A stretch of 64,000 nt of DNA from an uncultured Chitinophaga sp. Its GTDB lineage: Bacteria; Bacteroidota; Bacteroidia; Chitinophagales; Chitinophagaceae. Below the pieces are notes generated by a model that saw nothing but the letters and a program-made list of their open reading frames with translations, was not told where the DNA came from and ran no database searches. This document shows, one piece after another, positions 1 through 8,789 of this stretch. Numbering within the stretch: the first letter of the stretch is position 1; every line of letters starts with the position of its first letter. Position numbers and translations under genes: made by a program. The stretch lies in the NCBI RefSeq assembly GCF_946479755.1, contig NZ_CAMLHC010000005.1, positions 248,001 to 312,000 of the forward strand, in the 5' to 3' direction.

Positions 1-1958
1 CCACGCTCACCCTCGATCAGATACCCGCCGACGCCATCGAAAGCGTGGAACTGATCACCAACCCTTCTGCGCGGTACGATGCAGAAGGCATGTCGGGTAT
101 CCTCAACATCATCCTTAAGAAAAACCGGAAAGCCGGCTTCAACGGCTCCGTACAGGCAGGTATCGGCACCGGCAATAAATACAATGCCGGCGGTAACCTC
201 AACATCCGCCAGGGCAAGTTCAACGTATTCGCCAACTATAACATCAACGCCAACAGAAGCTGGGGCGAAGGCACCACCTCCCGCAGCAACTATAAAAGCG
301 GCAATGCGGCAGATACCAGCTTCCTGCTGCAGAACAGCAACAGCACCAGCAAACCGCTGTTCCAGTTCGGCCGCTTCGGCCTCGATTACCAGATCGATAA
401 CCGCAACACCCTCTCGCTGTCGCAGAACATTGTTGCGGGCGACTTCAAAAACAACGAAGACCTCCTCAGTACTTTCTCCAACAGTCAGCATACAATCACC
501 GGCCAGAGCAACCGCCAGAATAACAACAAGTTCGGCTTCCGCAATTACACTACAGCATTGGGTTTCAAGCATACTTATGCCAAACCCAACAAAGAATGGA
601 CAGCCGACTTCAACTACAACAGAAGTTCCAACGACCGTAACGGCGACTACCTCACGCAGGCGATGAACGCACAGGGCACGCCGCTCGGGCAGCCGCTGTA
701 CCAGACCAATACGTCCGCCGGCAAAACCACTTTTATCACCATCCAGACAGATTATACCAACCCGGTAGGTAAAAACGGTAAACTGGAAGCCGGCGCGAAA
801 GTGACGCTGCGCGACTACACCAGCGATTACCAGGTATTCGACAAAGACACCCTTAACGGGCATTTTATTCCGAATGCCATGCTGTCTACCGCCTACAAAT
901 ACAACGAGGAGATTTACGCCGGTTATGCGAATTTCTCCAATACCATGGGCAACTTCGGCTATCAGGCAGGCCTTCGTGTGGAACAATATGTGTATGCCGG
1001 CGAAAACCAGGGCGTGCATTACAAACCCACCAAAGCAGTACCCGGCTTCTTCCCGAGCGTATACCTCTCGCAGAAACTGAAGCATGACCAGGAATTACAA
1101 TTAAATTACTCCCGCCGGGTGAACAGGCCGAACTTCTTCCAGCTGATACCTTACCGCGACTACAGCGATCCGCAGAACCAGCGGGAAGGTAATCCCAACC
1201 TGAAACCGGAATACATCAACAGCCTGGAGTTTTCCTACGCTAAAAACTGGCAGAACGCCAACCTGCTGGGAAGCGTGTACTTCCGTAATGTCAACAACAT
1301 GATCTCTACTATCAGCACGCCGATTGGTGCCGATACACTGCTCACCCAGTTTATCAATGCCAACAGAAGTAATTCCTACGGCGCGGAGATCACGCTGAAA
1401 AACCAGATCATCAAAGGCTGGGACCTTACTTCCAATGTGAACCTGTACCAGACAGATATGAAGGTGAACAGCAACGGACAAAACTTCAACAACAGCGGCT
1501 TCAGCTGGCTGGCGAAGATCAACTCCGAAACCAAGCTGCCGGCGAATTTCACCGTCCAGGTGACCGGTAGTTACCAGGCGCCTACGATCGCATTGCCTGC
1601 TTCCGGCGGCGGTGGCGGCCGCGGCGGCGGAGGTGGTGGTTTTATGATGATACCCACCTCTTCCCAGGGTACCATCAAAGGCTTCAGTACCGTGGATGTG
1701 GCGGTGCGCAAGGATTTCCTGAAGAACAAAGCCGCTTCGCTCACACTTAGCCTGTCAGATGTGTTCAATACACGCCAGTATGAACTGAACCAGGCTACGC
1801 CCGCTTTCGCACAGGATTATGTCCGCAAGCGCGAATCCCGTATCCTGAAGCTCAACTTCAGCTACCGTTTTGGTAAGTTCGACGCTTCGCTGTTCAAAAA
1901 GAAAAAATCGAATAATAACAACGACATGCAGATGGGTGACCCGATGCAAAGTTTTTGA
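1..1958 (+). CDS. Outer-membrane beta-barrel receptor, TonB-dependent type (5' partial)
   Basis: Reading is open from base 3 to a TGA at 1956-1958, so the true start lies before the window. The first visible residues (IPADAIESVELITNPSARYD) are the end of a plug domain, where the family has the pattern I-x-S-V-E-x-I-T-N-P-S. The remainder is rich in alternating aromatic and polar strands as in a transmembrane barrel, and ends with an FNTRQYEL-type strand and RYRFGKFDASLFKKKK. This matches the Bacteroidota 'outer membrane beta-barrel family' (OMP_b-brl_3-like), relatives of TonB-dependent transporters. The substrate is unknown. A glycine run near codons 525-545 (GGGGGRGGGGGG) probably forms an extracellular loop or turn. 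A lysine/asparagine tail extends past the last strand, so the usual terminal aromatic residue is not at the C-terminus. The next gene is a paralogue. Confidence 0.88.
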   Translation, partial: TLTLDQIPADAIESVELITNPSARYDAEGMSGILNIILKKNRKAGFNGSVQAGIGTGNKYNAGGNLNIRQGKFNVFANYNINANRSWGEGTTSRSNYKSGNAADTSFLLQNSNSTSKPLFQFGRFGLDYQIDNRNTLSLSQNIVAGDFKNNEDLLSTFSNSQHTITGQSNRQNNNKFGFRNYTTALGFKHTYAKPNKEWTADFNYNRSSNDRNGDYLTQAMNAQGTPLGQPLYQTNTSAGKTTFITIQTDYTNPVGKNGKLEAGAKVTLRDYTSDYQVFDKDTLNGHFIPNAMLSTAYKYNEEIYAGYANFSNTMGNFGYQAGLRVEQYVYAGENQGVHYKPTKAVPGFFPSVYLSQKLKHDQELQLNYSRRVNRPNFFQLIPYRDYSDPQNQREGNPNLKPEYINSLEFSYAKNWQNANLLGSVYFRNVNNMISTISTPIGADTLLTQFINANRSNSYGAEITLKNQIIKGWDLTSNVNLYQTDMKVNSNGQNFNNSGFSWLAKINSETKLPANFTVQVTGSYQAPTIALPASGGGGGRGGGGGGFMMIPTSSQGTIKGFSTVDVAVRKDFLKNKAASLTLSLSDVFNTRQYELNQATPAFAQDYVRKRESRILKLNFSYRFGKFDASLFKKKKSNNNNDMQMGDPMQSF

Positions 1959-1987
1959 GTTAATAAAGAGGGTGAATGCAAGACCAC

Positions 1988-2030
1988 AGCCGGTAGACAG
2001 CGAATAGTGCCTCTGCCGGCTATCTTTTTG
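1988..2030 (+). terminator. Rho-independent terminator-like hairpin
   Basis: A 10-bp stem (AGCCGGTAGA with TCTGCCGGCT, one G-T pair) closes a 14-base loop and is followed by ATCTTTTTG. It lies 30 bases after the stop of the first receptor gene and would separate it from the paralogue. Confidence 0.6.
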
Positions 2031-2110
2031 AATATACCATTCATCCCAATTAGTCAACATTTTAAACACCGGCAGTTATTTTTATAGTCATAGATCAGCC
2101 AGAATAAAGG

Positions 2111-4606
2111 ATGCGAACATTACGGATGCTAAGAATACTTGCAGGGGCAGCCCTGTTGTTTGTTACTGCTGTGCCTAACCTCTACGCACAAACGCCGGCA
2201 GCTGCGCCGGTGAAAATGACCGGTAAAGTGGCAGATGCCGTGACCGGCAAACCGGTGGAATATGCCTCCGTGGTATTACTCCGCCAGGCCGACTCCTCTA
2301 TGGTGACCGGTATGTATACTACTCCCGCCGGCACTTTCAGTTTCAACAGTGTTGTTCCGGGTATTTACGTGCTGCGTGTTACTTTTATGGGTTATGAGAA
2401 GCTGGAAAAAGCAGTGAAGGTGGTGGCCGGCAAACCCGCTTTTGCCGGTACCCTGCGCCTGCAGACAGCCGGTAAAGTGCTGAACGCTGTGGAGATCAAA
2501 GCAGAGAAACCAGCCTTTTCCATGCAGATAGACCGGCAGGTGTTCGACGCCGGCAGCATGATCAACGCCGAAGGCGGCACCGGCACAGACATCCTGAAAA
2601 ATATTCCCAGCGTAGACGTAGACATCGATGATAATGTGACCCTGCGCGGCAAAAGCGTGACCATCTATGTAGACGGTAAACCATCGCCATTCGGAGATGC
2701 GAAGACAGCCCTGCAAATGATTCCCGCCGAAAGCATCGACCGCATAGAAGTGATCAACAACCCTTCCGCCAAATTTGAGGCCCAGGGCGGCGGCGGTATC
2801 ATCAACATCGTCCTGAAAAAAGATAAAGCCATCGGATACAACGTGATGTTCAATGCCGGCGCGGCCACCCGCGGACAGGTCAACGGCAGTGCCAACGCCA
2901 GTCTGCGTATGCGCCGCTTTAACTTCTTCGGCAATTACAACGCGCGCTATGAATCCATCGGCGGCAGCGGCTACAGCTACCGCCAGAACCTCGTGCCCGA
3001 CAGCAGCCGCACCACCTTCTTCTCGCAGGACAGCCGCAACAACAACCGCAATGGCAACAACGGCGGCCGCTTCGGCTTCGACTATTTCCTCGACGACCAC
3101 AACACCATCACCATCGCAGAAGGTATCAATCATAACTTCAACAGGAACGAGGATAACATCTTCCTTAATTACCTCGATGAACAAAAACAAACCCTCCGCA
3201 ACGGCGAACGACACAATACCAGTCGCAATGACGGCTATAACAACAATACCAGCCTGCATTACAAGCGCACGTTCAAAAAACAGAACCAGGAACTGACCGC
3301 CTATGTGAGCTACAGCGGTAACCGCTCCGGCAGCAACAGCGACTACCGCACCCAGTACCAGAAGCCCGGCCAGGACTCTCTCCCCAATCCCAACTGGCAG
3401 GAGAATACCGGCAAAAACGGGAACCGCTTCTGGAACCTGCAGTCAGACTATACCATGCCCCTCGGCAAAAAAGGAAAACTGGAAGCAGGCGTGAAAAGCA
3501 CGCTGCGACATATCAGCAACGACTATACGGCCATGCTGTACGACTGGGACCTGAAGGATTTCCGCAAGAGCAACCAGCTGTCCAACCAGTACGACTATGA
3601 AGAAGATATCCATGCCGGTTATCTCAATTTCGCCAATGCTATCGGCAACCTGGGCTACCAGGTAGGCGTAAGGGCCGAACAATCGTACCTGAAAGGCTAC
3701 TCTTTTACCCGCGACACTACGGTGGACAACCGGTTCTTCAACCTCTTCCCCAGCGTGTTCCTGAAATATAACCTGCCTAAAAACCAGAACCAGAGCCTGG
3801 TATTCAACTATTCTACCCGTATTGACCGGCCCAACTTCGACCAGTTGCTGCCGTATATCAATAACTCCGACCCGCAGAACATCCGCACCGGTAACCCGGA
3901 GCTGCAGCCGGCGCTGTCGCATAAGTTCGAAGCCAGTTATTCCGTCTATTATCCCAAGTCCAATAATTATTTCAGCACCAGCACCTACTATGCGCAAACC
4001 AATGACAACATTGACCGTATCAGTACGCTGGACACCGTTACCGGCGTGACCACCACCAAACCCATGAACCTGGCCACCCAGCAGAACATTGGCGGCAACG
4101 TGTCTTACAGCCTCAACATCTACAAATGGTGGAAGATCAATGCCAACCTGAACCTGGAGTACAACCGGCTCACCAGTGTAACGCTGAACAACGAGAATTT
4201 CAGCTACGGGCTGAACGCCAATACCCAGTTCAGGCTGCCTTCCCGCATCAGCATAGAGCTGAGCGGCCATTACCGGTCGCCGAGGATACAGCCGCAGGGC
4301 ACTTTCCGGGCGATGAATGGCATTGACTTCGGTATCCGCAAGGAAGTGCTGAAGAACCGGGCGCTGGTGGTAGCGCTTAATATCTCTGATCTGCTGAACA
4401 CCCAGCAGTTCAGCTCCCATTACGAAACACCGGTATTTATCCAGGACTATGAGCGCAAACGCGCCACCCGCTTTATCCGTATCAACATACGCTATCGTTT
4501 CGGCAAGATGGACCCTAATCTTTTTAAAAAGAAAAAACAACAACAGGAAGAGGAAGAGAAGCCGCAGGAGGAAGAGGAGAAACCCAAAGAGCGGGGAAGA
4601 TTATAA
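2111..4606 (+). CDS. Outer-membrane beta-barrel receptor, TonB-dependent type
   Basis: The 831-residue protein has a signal peptide (residues 1-26, ending NLYAQ). A carboxypeptidase-regulatory-like beta-sandwich follows (about 35-120, containing GKVADAVTGKPVEYASVVLL), then a plug domain whose end is recognisable at about 205-238 (ESIDRIEVINNPSAKFEA, then IINIVLKK), then a long barrel. This is the same architecture and family as the preceding partial gene, so the two are tandem paralogues. Such proteins sit in the outer membrane and take up or bind an unknown ligand; no SusD-like partner is adjacent. The C-terminus runs beyond the barrel as a KKKK-QQQ-EEEE-rich charged tail of roughly 30 residues, which is unusual for a barrel whose last strand normally ends in an aromatic residue. 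The start is the ATG at 2111, directly followed by the basic and hydrophobic parts of the signal. Confidence 0.9.
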   Translation: MRTLRMLRILAGAALLFVTAVPNLYAQTPAAAPVKMTGKVADAVTGKPVEYASVVLLRQADSSMVTGMYTTPAGTFSFNSVVPGIYVLRVTFMGYEKLEKAVKVVAGKPAFAGTLRLQTAGKVLNAVEIKAEKPAFSMQIDRQVFDAGSMINAEGGTGTDILKNIPSVDVDIDDNVTLRGKSVTIYVDGKPSPFGDAKTALQMIPAESIDRIEVINNPSAKFEAQGGGGIINIVLKKDKAIGYNVMFNAGAATRGQVNGSANASLRMRRFNFFGNYNARYESIGGSGYSYRQNLVPDSSRTTFFSQDSRNNNRNGNNGGRFGFDYFLDDHNTITIAEGINHNFNRNEDNIFLNYLDEQKQTLRNGERHNTSRNDGYNNNTSLHYKRTFKKQNQELTAYVSYSGNRSGSNSDYRTQYQKPGQDSLPNPNWQENTGKNGNRFWNLQSDYTMPLGKKGKLEAGVKSTLRHISNDYTAMLYDWDLKDFRKSNQLSNQYDYEEDIHAGYLNFANAIGNLGYQVGVRAEQSYLKGYSFTRDTTVDNRFFNLFPSVFLKYNLPKNQNQSLVFNYSTRIDRPNFDQLLPYINNSDPQNIRTGNPELQPALSHKFEASYSVYYPKSNNYFSTSTYYAQTNDNIDRISTLDTVTGVTTTKPMNLATQQNIGGNVSYSLNIYKWWKINANLNLEYNRLTSVTLNNENFSYGLNANTQFRLPSRISIELSGHYRSPRIQPQGTFRAMNGIDFGIRKEVLKNRALVVALNISDLLNTQQFSSHYETPVFIQDYERKRATRFIRINIRYRFGKMDPNLFKKKKQQQEEEEKPQEEEEKPKERGRL

Positions 4607-4609
4607 AAC

Positions 4610-4643
4610 AAAGCCCCTGTTGATGATCAACAGGGGCTTTTGC
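4610..4643. terminator. Bidirectional terminator hairpin
   Basis: A perfect 14-bp stem (AAAGCCCCTGTTGA with TCAACAGGGGCTTT) and a 3-base loop lie between the convergent receptor and pcm genes. Short T runs follow on both strands. Confidence 0.8.
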
Positions 4644-4662
4644 TATTAATATATAATACCTT

Positions 4663-5316
4663 TTATTTTTTTCCCGCCAGCATGGGCACAAAGGAGAAGT
4701 TGTCAAACAGCTCCTGTTCTGTCTCCGTATCACTGATTTTAGTAATGCGCAGCATCCGCTGTACTTCCTGGCCGCCCACCGGGATGACCATTTTACCGCC
4801 GATTTTTAACTGTTGCACCAGCTTTTCGGGGATATGTGGCGCTGCCGCGGTCACCAGGACCTTGTCAAACGGCGCATAGGAAGGCAATCCTTCGTAGCCG
4901 TCGCCATAGAACAGGCGCAGGTTGGGGTATTTGCTTTTGAAAGGGAAGGCTTTCACCTGGTCGAACAGGCGTTTTTGGCGCTCAATGGTAAAAACGTTCA
5001 GTTTCAGCTCCGCCAGCACACAGGCCTGGTAGCCGCTGCCGGTACCTATTTCCAGTATTTTCTCAAATGGCCGGGGTTCCAGCAACTGCGTCTGATAGGC
5101 TACCGTATAAGGCTGGGAAATCGTTTGTCCCTCCCCGATAGGAAAGGCCCTGTCATCGTATGCAATGCTCTCGAAAGCCGTATCAAGAAAAAAATGCCGG
5201 GGGATATTGCCGATCGCCGCCAATACGTTTTCATCAGTAATACCTTTCTGACGGATACTATCAACCAGCTGTTTGCGTAATCCTTTTTGTTTATAAGTAT
5301 CTTCATACCGCCTCAT
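4663..5316 (-). CDS. pcm: Protein-L-isoaspartate O-methyltransferase
   Basis: The 217-residue enzyme transfers a methyl group from S-adenosylmethionine to isoaspartyl residues in damaged proteins and acts in the cytoplasm. The sequence shows the PCMT-family opening VDSIRQKGITDENVLAAI, then the IPRHFF and ISQPYTVA motifs, and the SAM-binding motif I EIGTGSGYQA near residues 98-107. Length fits the family. The ATG at 5316 is preceded by a perfect -7-like box with four bases between, so the mRNA may be leaderless. It is divergent from the phosphohexomutase. Confidence 0.93.
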   Translation of the reverse strand: MRRYEDTYKQKGLRKQLVDSIRQKGITDENVLAAIGNIPRHFFLDTAFESIAYDDRAFPIGEGQTISQPYTVAYQTQLLEPRPFEKILEIGTGSGYQACVLAELKLNVFTIERQKRLFDQVKAFPFKSKYPNLRLFYGDGYEGLPSYAPFDKVLVTAAAPHIPEKLVQQLKIGGKMVIPVGGQEVQRMLRITKISDTETEQELFDNFSFVPMLAGKK

Positions 5317-5320
5317 AGTG

Positions 5321-5349
5321 CAAAATTAACCATTACCTACGATTTTCAA
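5321..5349 (-). promoter_or_regulatory. Bacteroidota-type promoter of pcm
   Basis: Read on the minus strand, TAATTTTG (5328-5321) matches the -7 consensus TAnnTTTG exactly, and a TTG lies 18 bases upstream (5349-5347), about where a -33 element is expected. Only four bases (CACT) separate the box from the pcm ATG, which predicts a transcript starting at or next to the start codon. Confidence 0.55.
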
Positions 5350-5441
5350 TGAATTTGCCCGGGCGGAATTTCCCACATTCATTTTTTTATTTTTACTTTA
5401 CAACCTGGCCGGGCTATAAAGGCCCGAAAAACAATACGATT

Positions 5442-7166
5442 ATGGATATAAATATTCAAAACAAAGTATCGCAGTGGCTCAACGGTAACTATGACGCCGA
5501 AACCATTGCCACACTGAAAAAGATGCAGGAAGGCAACCCCGATGACCTTAATGATGCTTTTTATCGTAATCTCGAGTTTGGTACCGGTGGATTGAGAGGA
5601 ATTATGGGCGTAGGTACCAACCGCATGAATAAATATACTGTCGGCATGGCCACGCAGGGCTTTGCCAACTATCTTAAAAAGACTTTTGAAGGCGAGGTGA
5701 AGGTGGCCATCGCGCACGACAGCCGCAACAATTCCCGCTTTTTTGCAGAAACCGTTGCCAACGTGTTCGCGGCCAATGGCATTAAAGTCTTCCTGTTTGA
5801 AAGCCTCCGCCCTACGCCGGAGCTTTCTTTCACCATCCGCCACCTGCAATGCCAGGGCGGCGTGGTGCTCACGGCCTCCCACAACCCGAAAGAGTACAAT
5901 GGCTATAAGGCTTACTGGAACGACGGCGCCCAGCTGGTGCCTCCGCATGACAAGAACGTGATCCGGGAAGTGGAAAGCATCCTCTCCCCCGACGACGTGA
6001 AATGGAGCGGCGGCGAAGCCAACATCACCCTTATCGGCAAGGAAGTGGACGAAGCCTACCTCAAAGAGTTACAGGGCCTGTCCATCAACCCGGAAATCAA
6101 CAAACAACAGCACGACCTGAAGATCGTGTATACGCCTATCCATGGCACCGGTATCACCATGGTACCGGAAATATTGCAGCGCTTCGGTTTCACCAACGTC
6201 AACGTGGTGGAAGAGCAGGCCACGCCGAACGGTAATTTCCCCACGGTGGTGTATCCTAACCCTGAAGAGTCTGAAGCTATGAACCTGGGCCTGAAGAAAG
6301 CCCGGGAACTGGATGCAGACATCCTGCTGGGCACTGACCCCGACGCTGACCGTGTAGGCATTGCCGTAAAAGACCTGAAAGGGCAGTGGGTGTTACTGAA
6401 TGGTAACCAGACCGGCGTACTGCTGTTCAACTATATCGTGGAAGGCCGCCGCAGGAAAGGACTGCAGCAGCCGAACGACTATATCGCCAAAACGGTGGTG
6501 ACCTCCGACCTGATCGATGTCTTTGCTGCTAAAAACGATATTAACTGCTATAATACCCTTACCGGCTTCAAATGGATCGCTGACCTGATCCGCCGTAAAG
6601 AGCCACAGGAAACCTTTATCTGTGGTGGTGAAGAATCATATGGTTATATGATCGGCAATAATATCCGTGACAAGGACGCTATCTCCTCTGTGGCCATGAT
6701 CTGCGAAATGGCAGCTTACGCCCGCAGCCAGGGCAAGTCCCTGTTTGAACTGCTGGTGAATGTTTACCTGCAATACGGCTATTATAAAGAGCACCTGATC
6801 TCCATTACCAAAAAAGGAATGAAAGGCGCCGACGAAATTGCGGAGATGATGCGGGGCTATCGTGAGAATCCGCCGGCCACCATCAACGGCTCGCCGGTGG
6901 TGACGCTGTACGATTATCAGCTGCAACAGGTGAAGGATATCCAGTCCGGCGACATCAAACCGCTGGACCTGCCCAAATCCAATGTACTGCAGTTTGTACT
7001 GGCCGACGGCAGCAAGATCTCTGCCCGCCCGTCCGGTACCGAACCCAAGATCAAGTTCTATTTCAGCGTGAACGCGCCGCTGGACAGCGTAGCCAGCTAT
7101 GATGCCGTTACCGCCGATCTTGACAAAAAGATCGAAGGCATCATCAGCGACATGCAACTGAAATAA
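5442..7166 (+). CDS. Phosphohexomutase (phosphoglucomutase/phosphomannomutase family)
   Basis: The enzyme interconverts hexose-1- and hexose-6-phosphates through a phosphoserine intermediate. It is 574 residues from the ATG at 5442; an upstream in-frame extension has no family similarity and was not used. Visible motifs are the catalytic serine in TASHNPKEYNGYK (Ser146), the magnesium loop GTDPDADRVG (about 297-306), the sugar-binding GGEESYGYMIG (about 395) and the phosphate-binding RPSGTEPKIKFY (about 528). The length and the N-terminal GTGGLRGIMG segment are typical of the longer PgcA/ManB-type bacterial enzymes. The DUF2279-type gene follows after 23 bases and is probably co-transcribed. 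Glucose versus mannose specificity cannot be decided from the sequence. Confidence 0.93.
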   Translation: MDINIQNKVSQWLNGNYDAETIATLKKMQEGNPDDLNDAFYRNLEFGTGGLRGIMGVGTNRMNKYTVGMATQGFANYLKKTFEGEVKVAIAHDSRNNSRFFAETVANVFAANGIKVFLFESLRPTPELSFTIRHLQCQGGVVLTASHNPKEYNGYKAYWNDGAQLVPPHDKNVIREVESILSPDDVKWSGGEANITLIGKEVDEAYLKELQGLSINPEINKQQHDLKIVYTPIHGTGITMVPEILQRFGFTNVNVVEEQATPNGNFPTVVYPNPEESEAMNLGLKKARELDADILLGTDPDADRVGIAVKDLKGQWVLLNGNQTGVLLFNYIVEGRRRKGLQQPNDYIAKTVVTSDLIDVFAAKNDINCYNTLTGFKWIADLIRRKEPQETFICGGEESYGYMIGNNIRDKDAISSVAMICEMAAYARSQGKSLFELLVNVYLQYGYYKEHLISITKKGMKGADEIAEMMRGYRENPPATINGSPVVTLYDYQLQQVKDIQSGDIKPLDLPKSNVLQFVLADGSKISARPSGTEPKIKFYFSVNAPLDSVASYDAVTADLDKKIEGIISDMQLK

Positions 7167-7189
7167 TAAAACAACTATCTATCACAACA

Positions 7190-8173
7190 TTGAAAGAGAA
7201 TACTGCCCGGTTAGCCTCCCTCCCCCGCGGGGGAGGCCTCCTGGCGGGAATCTTCCTGGTCCTGCTGAATTCCCTGACTGCACCGGCTCAACAAAAGCCT
7301 CCCTTTTTCTCCTTACCCGATACCACCATCAAAGAAAGAGTATGGATCCTCTCCGGCACCACCGCCGCTGTTTACGGCAGCAGCCTGGCAGTGCTCAGCA
7401 GCGCCTGGTACAAGGGTTATTCCCGCTCCTCCTTCCACTTCTTCAACGATGCAGGAGAATGGAACCAGATGGACAAAGCCGGACATATTTTTGCCGCTTA
7501 CTTTGAAGGTAAATACAGCCGGGAAATGTGGCGATGGTCCGGCCTGCCGCGCAAGCAGCAGATCTGGATCGGTGGCCTCAGCGGCTTTGCATACCAGTCA
7601 GTAATAGAGGTGCTGGACGGGTTCTCAGATAAATGGGGCTTTTCCTGGAGCGACATGGGCGCCAATGCCATTGGGTCCGCCCTGCTGATCAGCCAGGAGC
7701 TGGCGTGGGACGAGCAACGGATACAACTTAAATTCTCTTCCCATCCTAAAAGCTATCCTGATGGCCCTGTGCGGGAGAAGGCAGACCAGCTCTTCGGCCA
7801 CACTTTCTGGGAAAGAACACTGAAAGATTATAACGCACAAACCTACTGGGTATCTGTCAACCTGTATTCCTTCCATAAAAATTCCACGTGGCTGCCGCGC
7901 TGGCTGAATGTGGCCGTAGGATACGGCGCAGAAGGGATGTATGGCGGGCGCGATAATACCTGGACAGATACGCATGGCCAGTACCACGACTACAACCAGG
8001 TGCGCCGTATCCGGCAGTTCTACCTGTCGCCGGATGTTGACTTCACCAGGATCCGTACCCGCAAAAAAGGCGTCAGGGTATTGTTCCAGGTACTGAATAT
8101 GATGAAATTTCCCGCTCCTGCCCTTGAAATCAATTCACAAGGCGGCGTGAAACTGCATCCTGTATATTTTTAA
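7190..8173 (+). CDS. DUF2279-type membrane-associated protein
   Basis: The 327-residue protein has an N-terminal hydrophobic signal (LLAGIFLVLLNSLTAPAQQ) and then a region rich in W, Y and F (FHFFNDAGEWNQMDKAGH; GFAYQSVIEVLDGFSDKWGFS; WSDMGANAIGSALL), which I recognise as the DUF2279/YfiM-like family found in Bacteroidota. Function is unknown; the sequence suggests an exported or envelope protein. No ATG exists near the 5' end, and the best start is TTG at 7190, just after the mutase stop. A perfect 18-base G+C palindrome (7219-7236) lies inside the signal-peptide codons. The gene ends 9 bases before the convergent phosphoribosyltransferase gene. Confidence 0.78.
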   Translation: MKENTARLASLPRGGGLLAGIFLVLLNSLTAPAQQKPPFFSLPDTTIKERVWILSGTTAAVYGSSLAVLSSAWYKGYSRSSFHFFNDAGEWNQMDKAGHIFAAYFEGKYSREMWRWSGLPRKQQIWIGGLSGFAYQSVIEVLDGFSDKWGFSWSDMGANAIGSALLISQELAWDEQRIQLKFSSHPKSYPDGPVREKADQLFGHTFWERTLKDYNAQTYWVSVNLYSFHKNSTWLPRWLNVAVGYGAEGMYGGRDNTWTDTHGQYHDYNQVRRIRQFYLSPDVDFTRIRTRKKGVRVLFQVLNMMKFPAPALEINSQGGVKLHPVYF

Positions 8174-8182
8174 CGGAAAAGC

Positions 8183-8680
8183 CTATTCAAAATAAGCAGC
8201 GATAATATCTTCTCCCTGCATTTCTACCAATACCATGTCCTGTAAGGTGGTGGCCAGGGAATAGCCCACAAAATCAACCGACAGCGGGAAAGATTTGTGC
8301 CGGCGGTCTACCAGCACAGCTGTCTGTATTTTCTTAGGAAGAAAAGCCAGTAAGGGCTTCAGCGCATAAAGCATGGTACGGCCGGAGTTGGCCACGTCGT
8401 CTACCACAACGACTACCTTATCATTAAAATCAATGTCTTCAGAAACTTTTACTTCATCCGGATGTTGTTTATCCAGGTGCAGGGAAATGATCCTTGTTTT
8501 CAACGGAGAGATCTGTTCCAGTCCAGCCGCTATCTTACGGGCCACGACCATGCCTCTGTCCCAGATACCGGCGAGAATGATCTCTGTGCCGTCGCTGTTC
8601 AGTTCATAGATCTCATAAGCGATCCGCTCAATTTTTTTCTGGATGATATCCTGTGTAAGAATAATGTTCCTGCTTTCCAT
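8183..8680 (-). CDS. PyrR-like phosphoribosyltransferase
   Basis: The protein is 165 residues. The PRPP-binding signature VVVVVDDVANSGRTM (about 88-102) defines a type I phosphoribosyltransferase, and the N-terminal pattern (ILTQDIIQKKIERIAYEIYE) resembles PyrR, the bifunctional uracil phosphoribosyltransferase and pyrimidine attenuator. There is no pyrimidine gene nearby and no attenuator-like leader in this window, so a regulatory role cannot be claimed. A nucleobase salvage role in the cytoplasm is the simplest reading. The ATG at 8680 is preceded by a -7-like box only five bases away. Confidence 0.85.
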   Translation of the reverse strand: MESRNIILTQDIIQKKIERIAYEIYELNSDGTEIILAGIWDRGMVVARKIAAGLEQISPLKTRIISLHLDKQHPDEVKVSEDIDFNDKVVVVVDDVANSGRTMLYALKPLLAFLPKKIQTAVLVDRRHKSFPLSVDFVGYSLATTLQDMVLVEMQGEDIIAAYFE

Positions 8681-8685
8681 AGGCG

Positions 8686-8693
8686 CAAATGTA
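8686..8693 (-). promoter_or_regulatory. -7 promoter element of the PyrR-like gene
   Basis: On the minus strand the sequence is TACATTTG, an exact match to TAnnTTTG, followed by CGCCT and the ATG. No clear -33 TTG was found at normal spacing. Confidence 0.45.
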
Positions 8694-8789
8694 AGAAGAT
8701 CAATTATAGGAAGATGCTTTTAATAAAAATTTCCCCTTCAAAAGCCGGGAACCAAAAAAGACATAAATTAGGGAGTCAAATCTAAGATA

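Noticed and set aside
2276..3259. Long minus-strand open frame (327 codons) opposite the second receptor
   Set aside because: It is a G+C/codon-bias shadow of the receptor gene; the translation is V/A/G-rich without domains.
3443..4543. Long minus-strand open frame (366 codons) opposite the second receptor barrel
   Set aside because: Shadow of the coding strand; no recognisable motifs.
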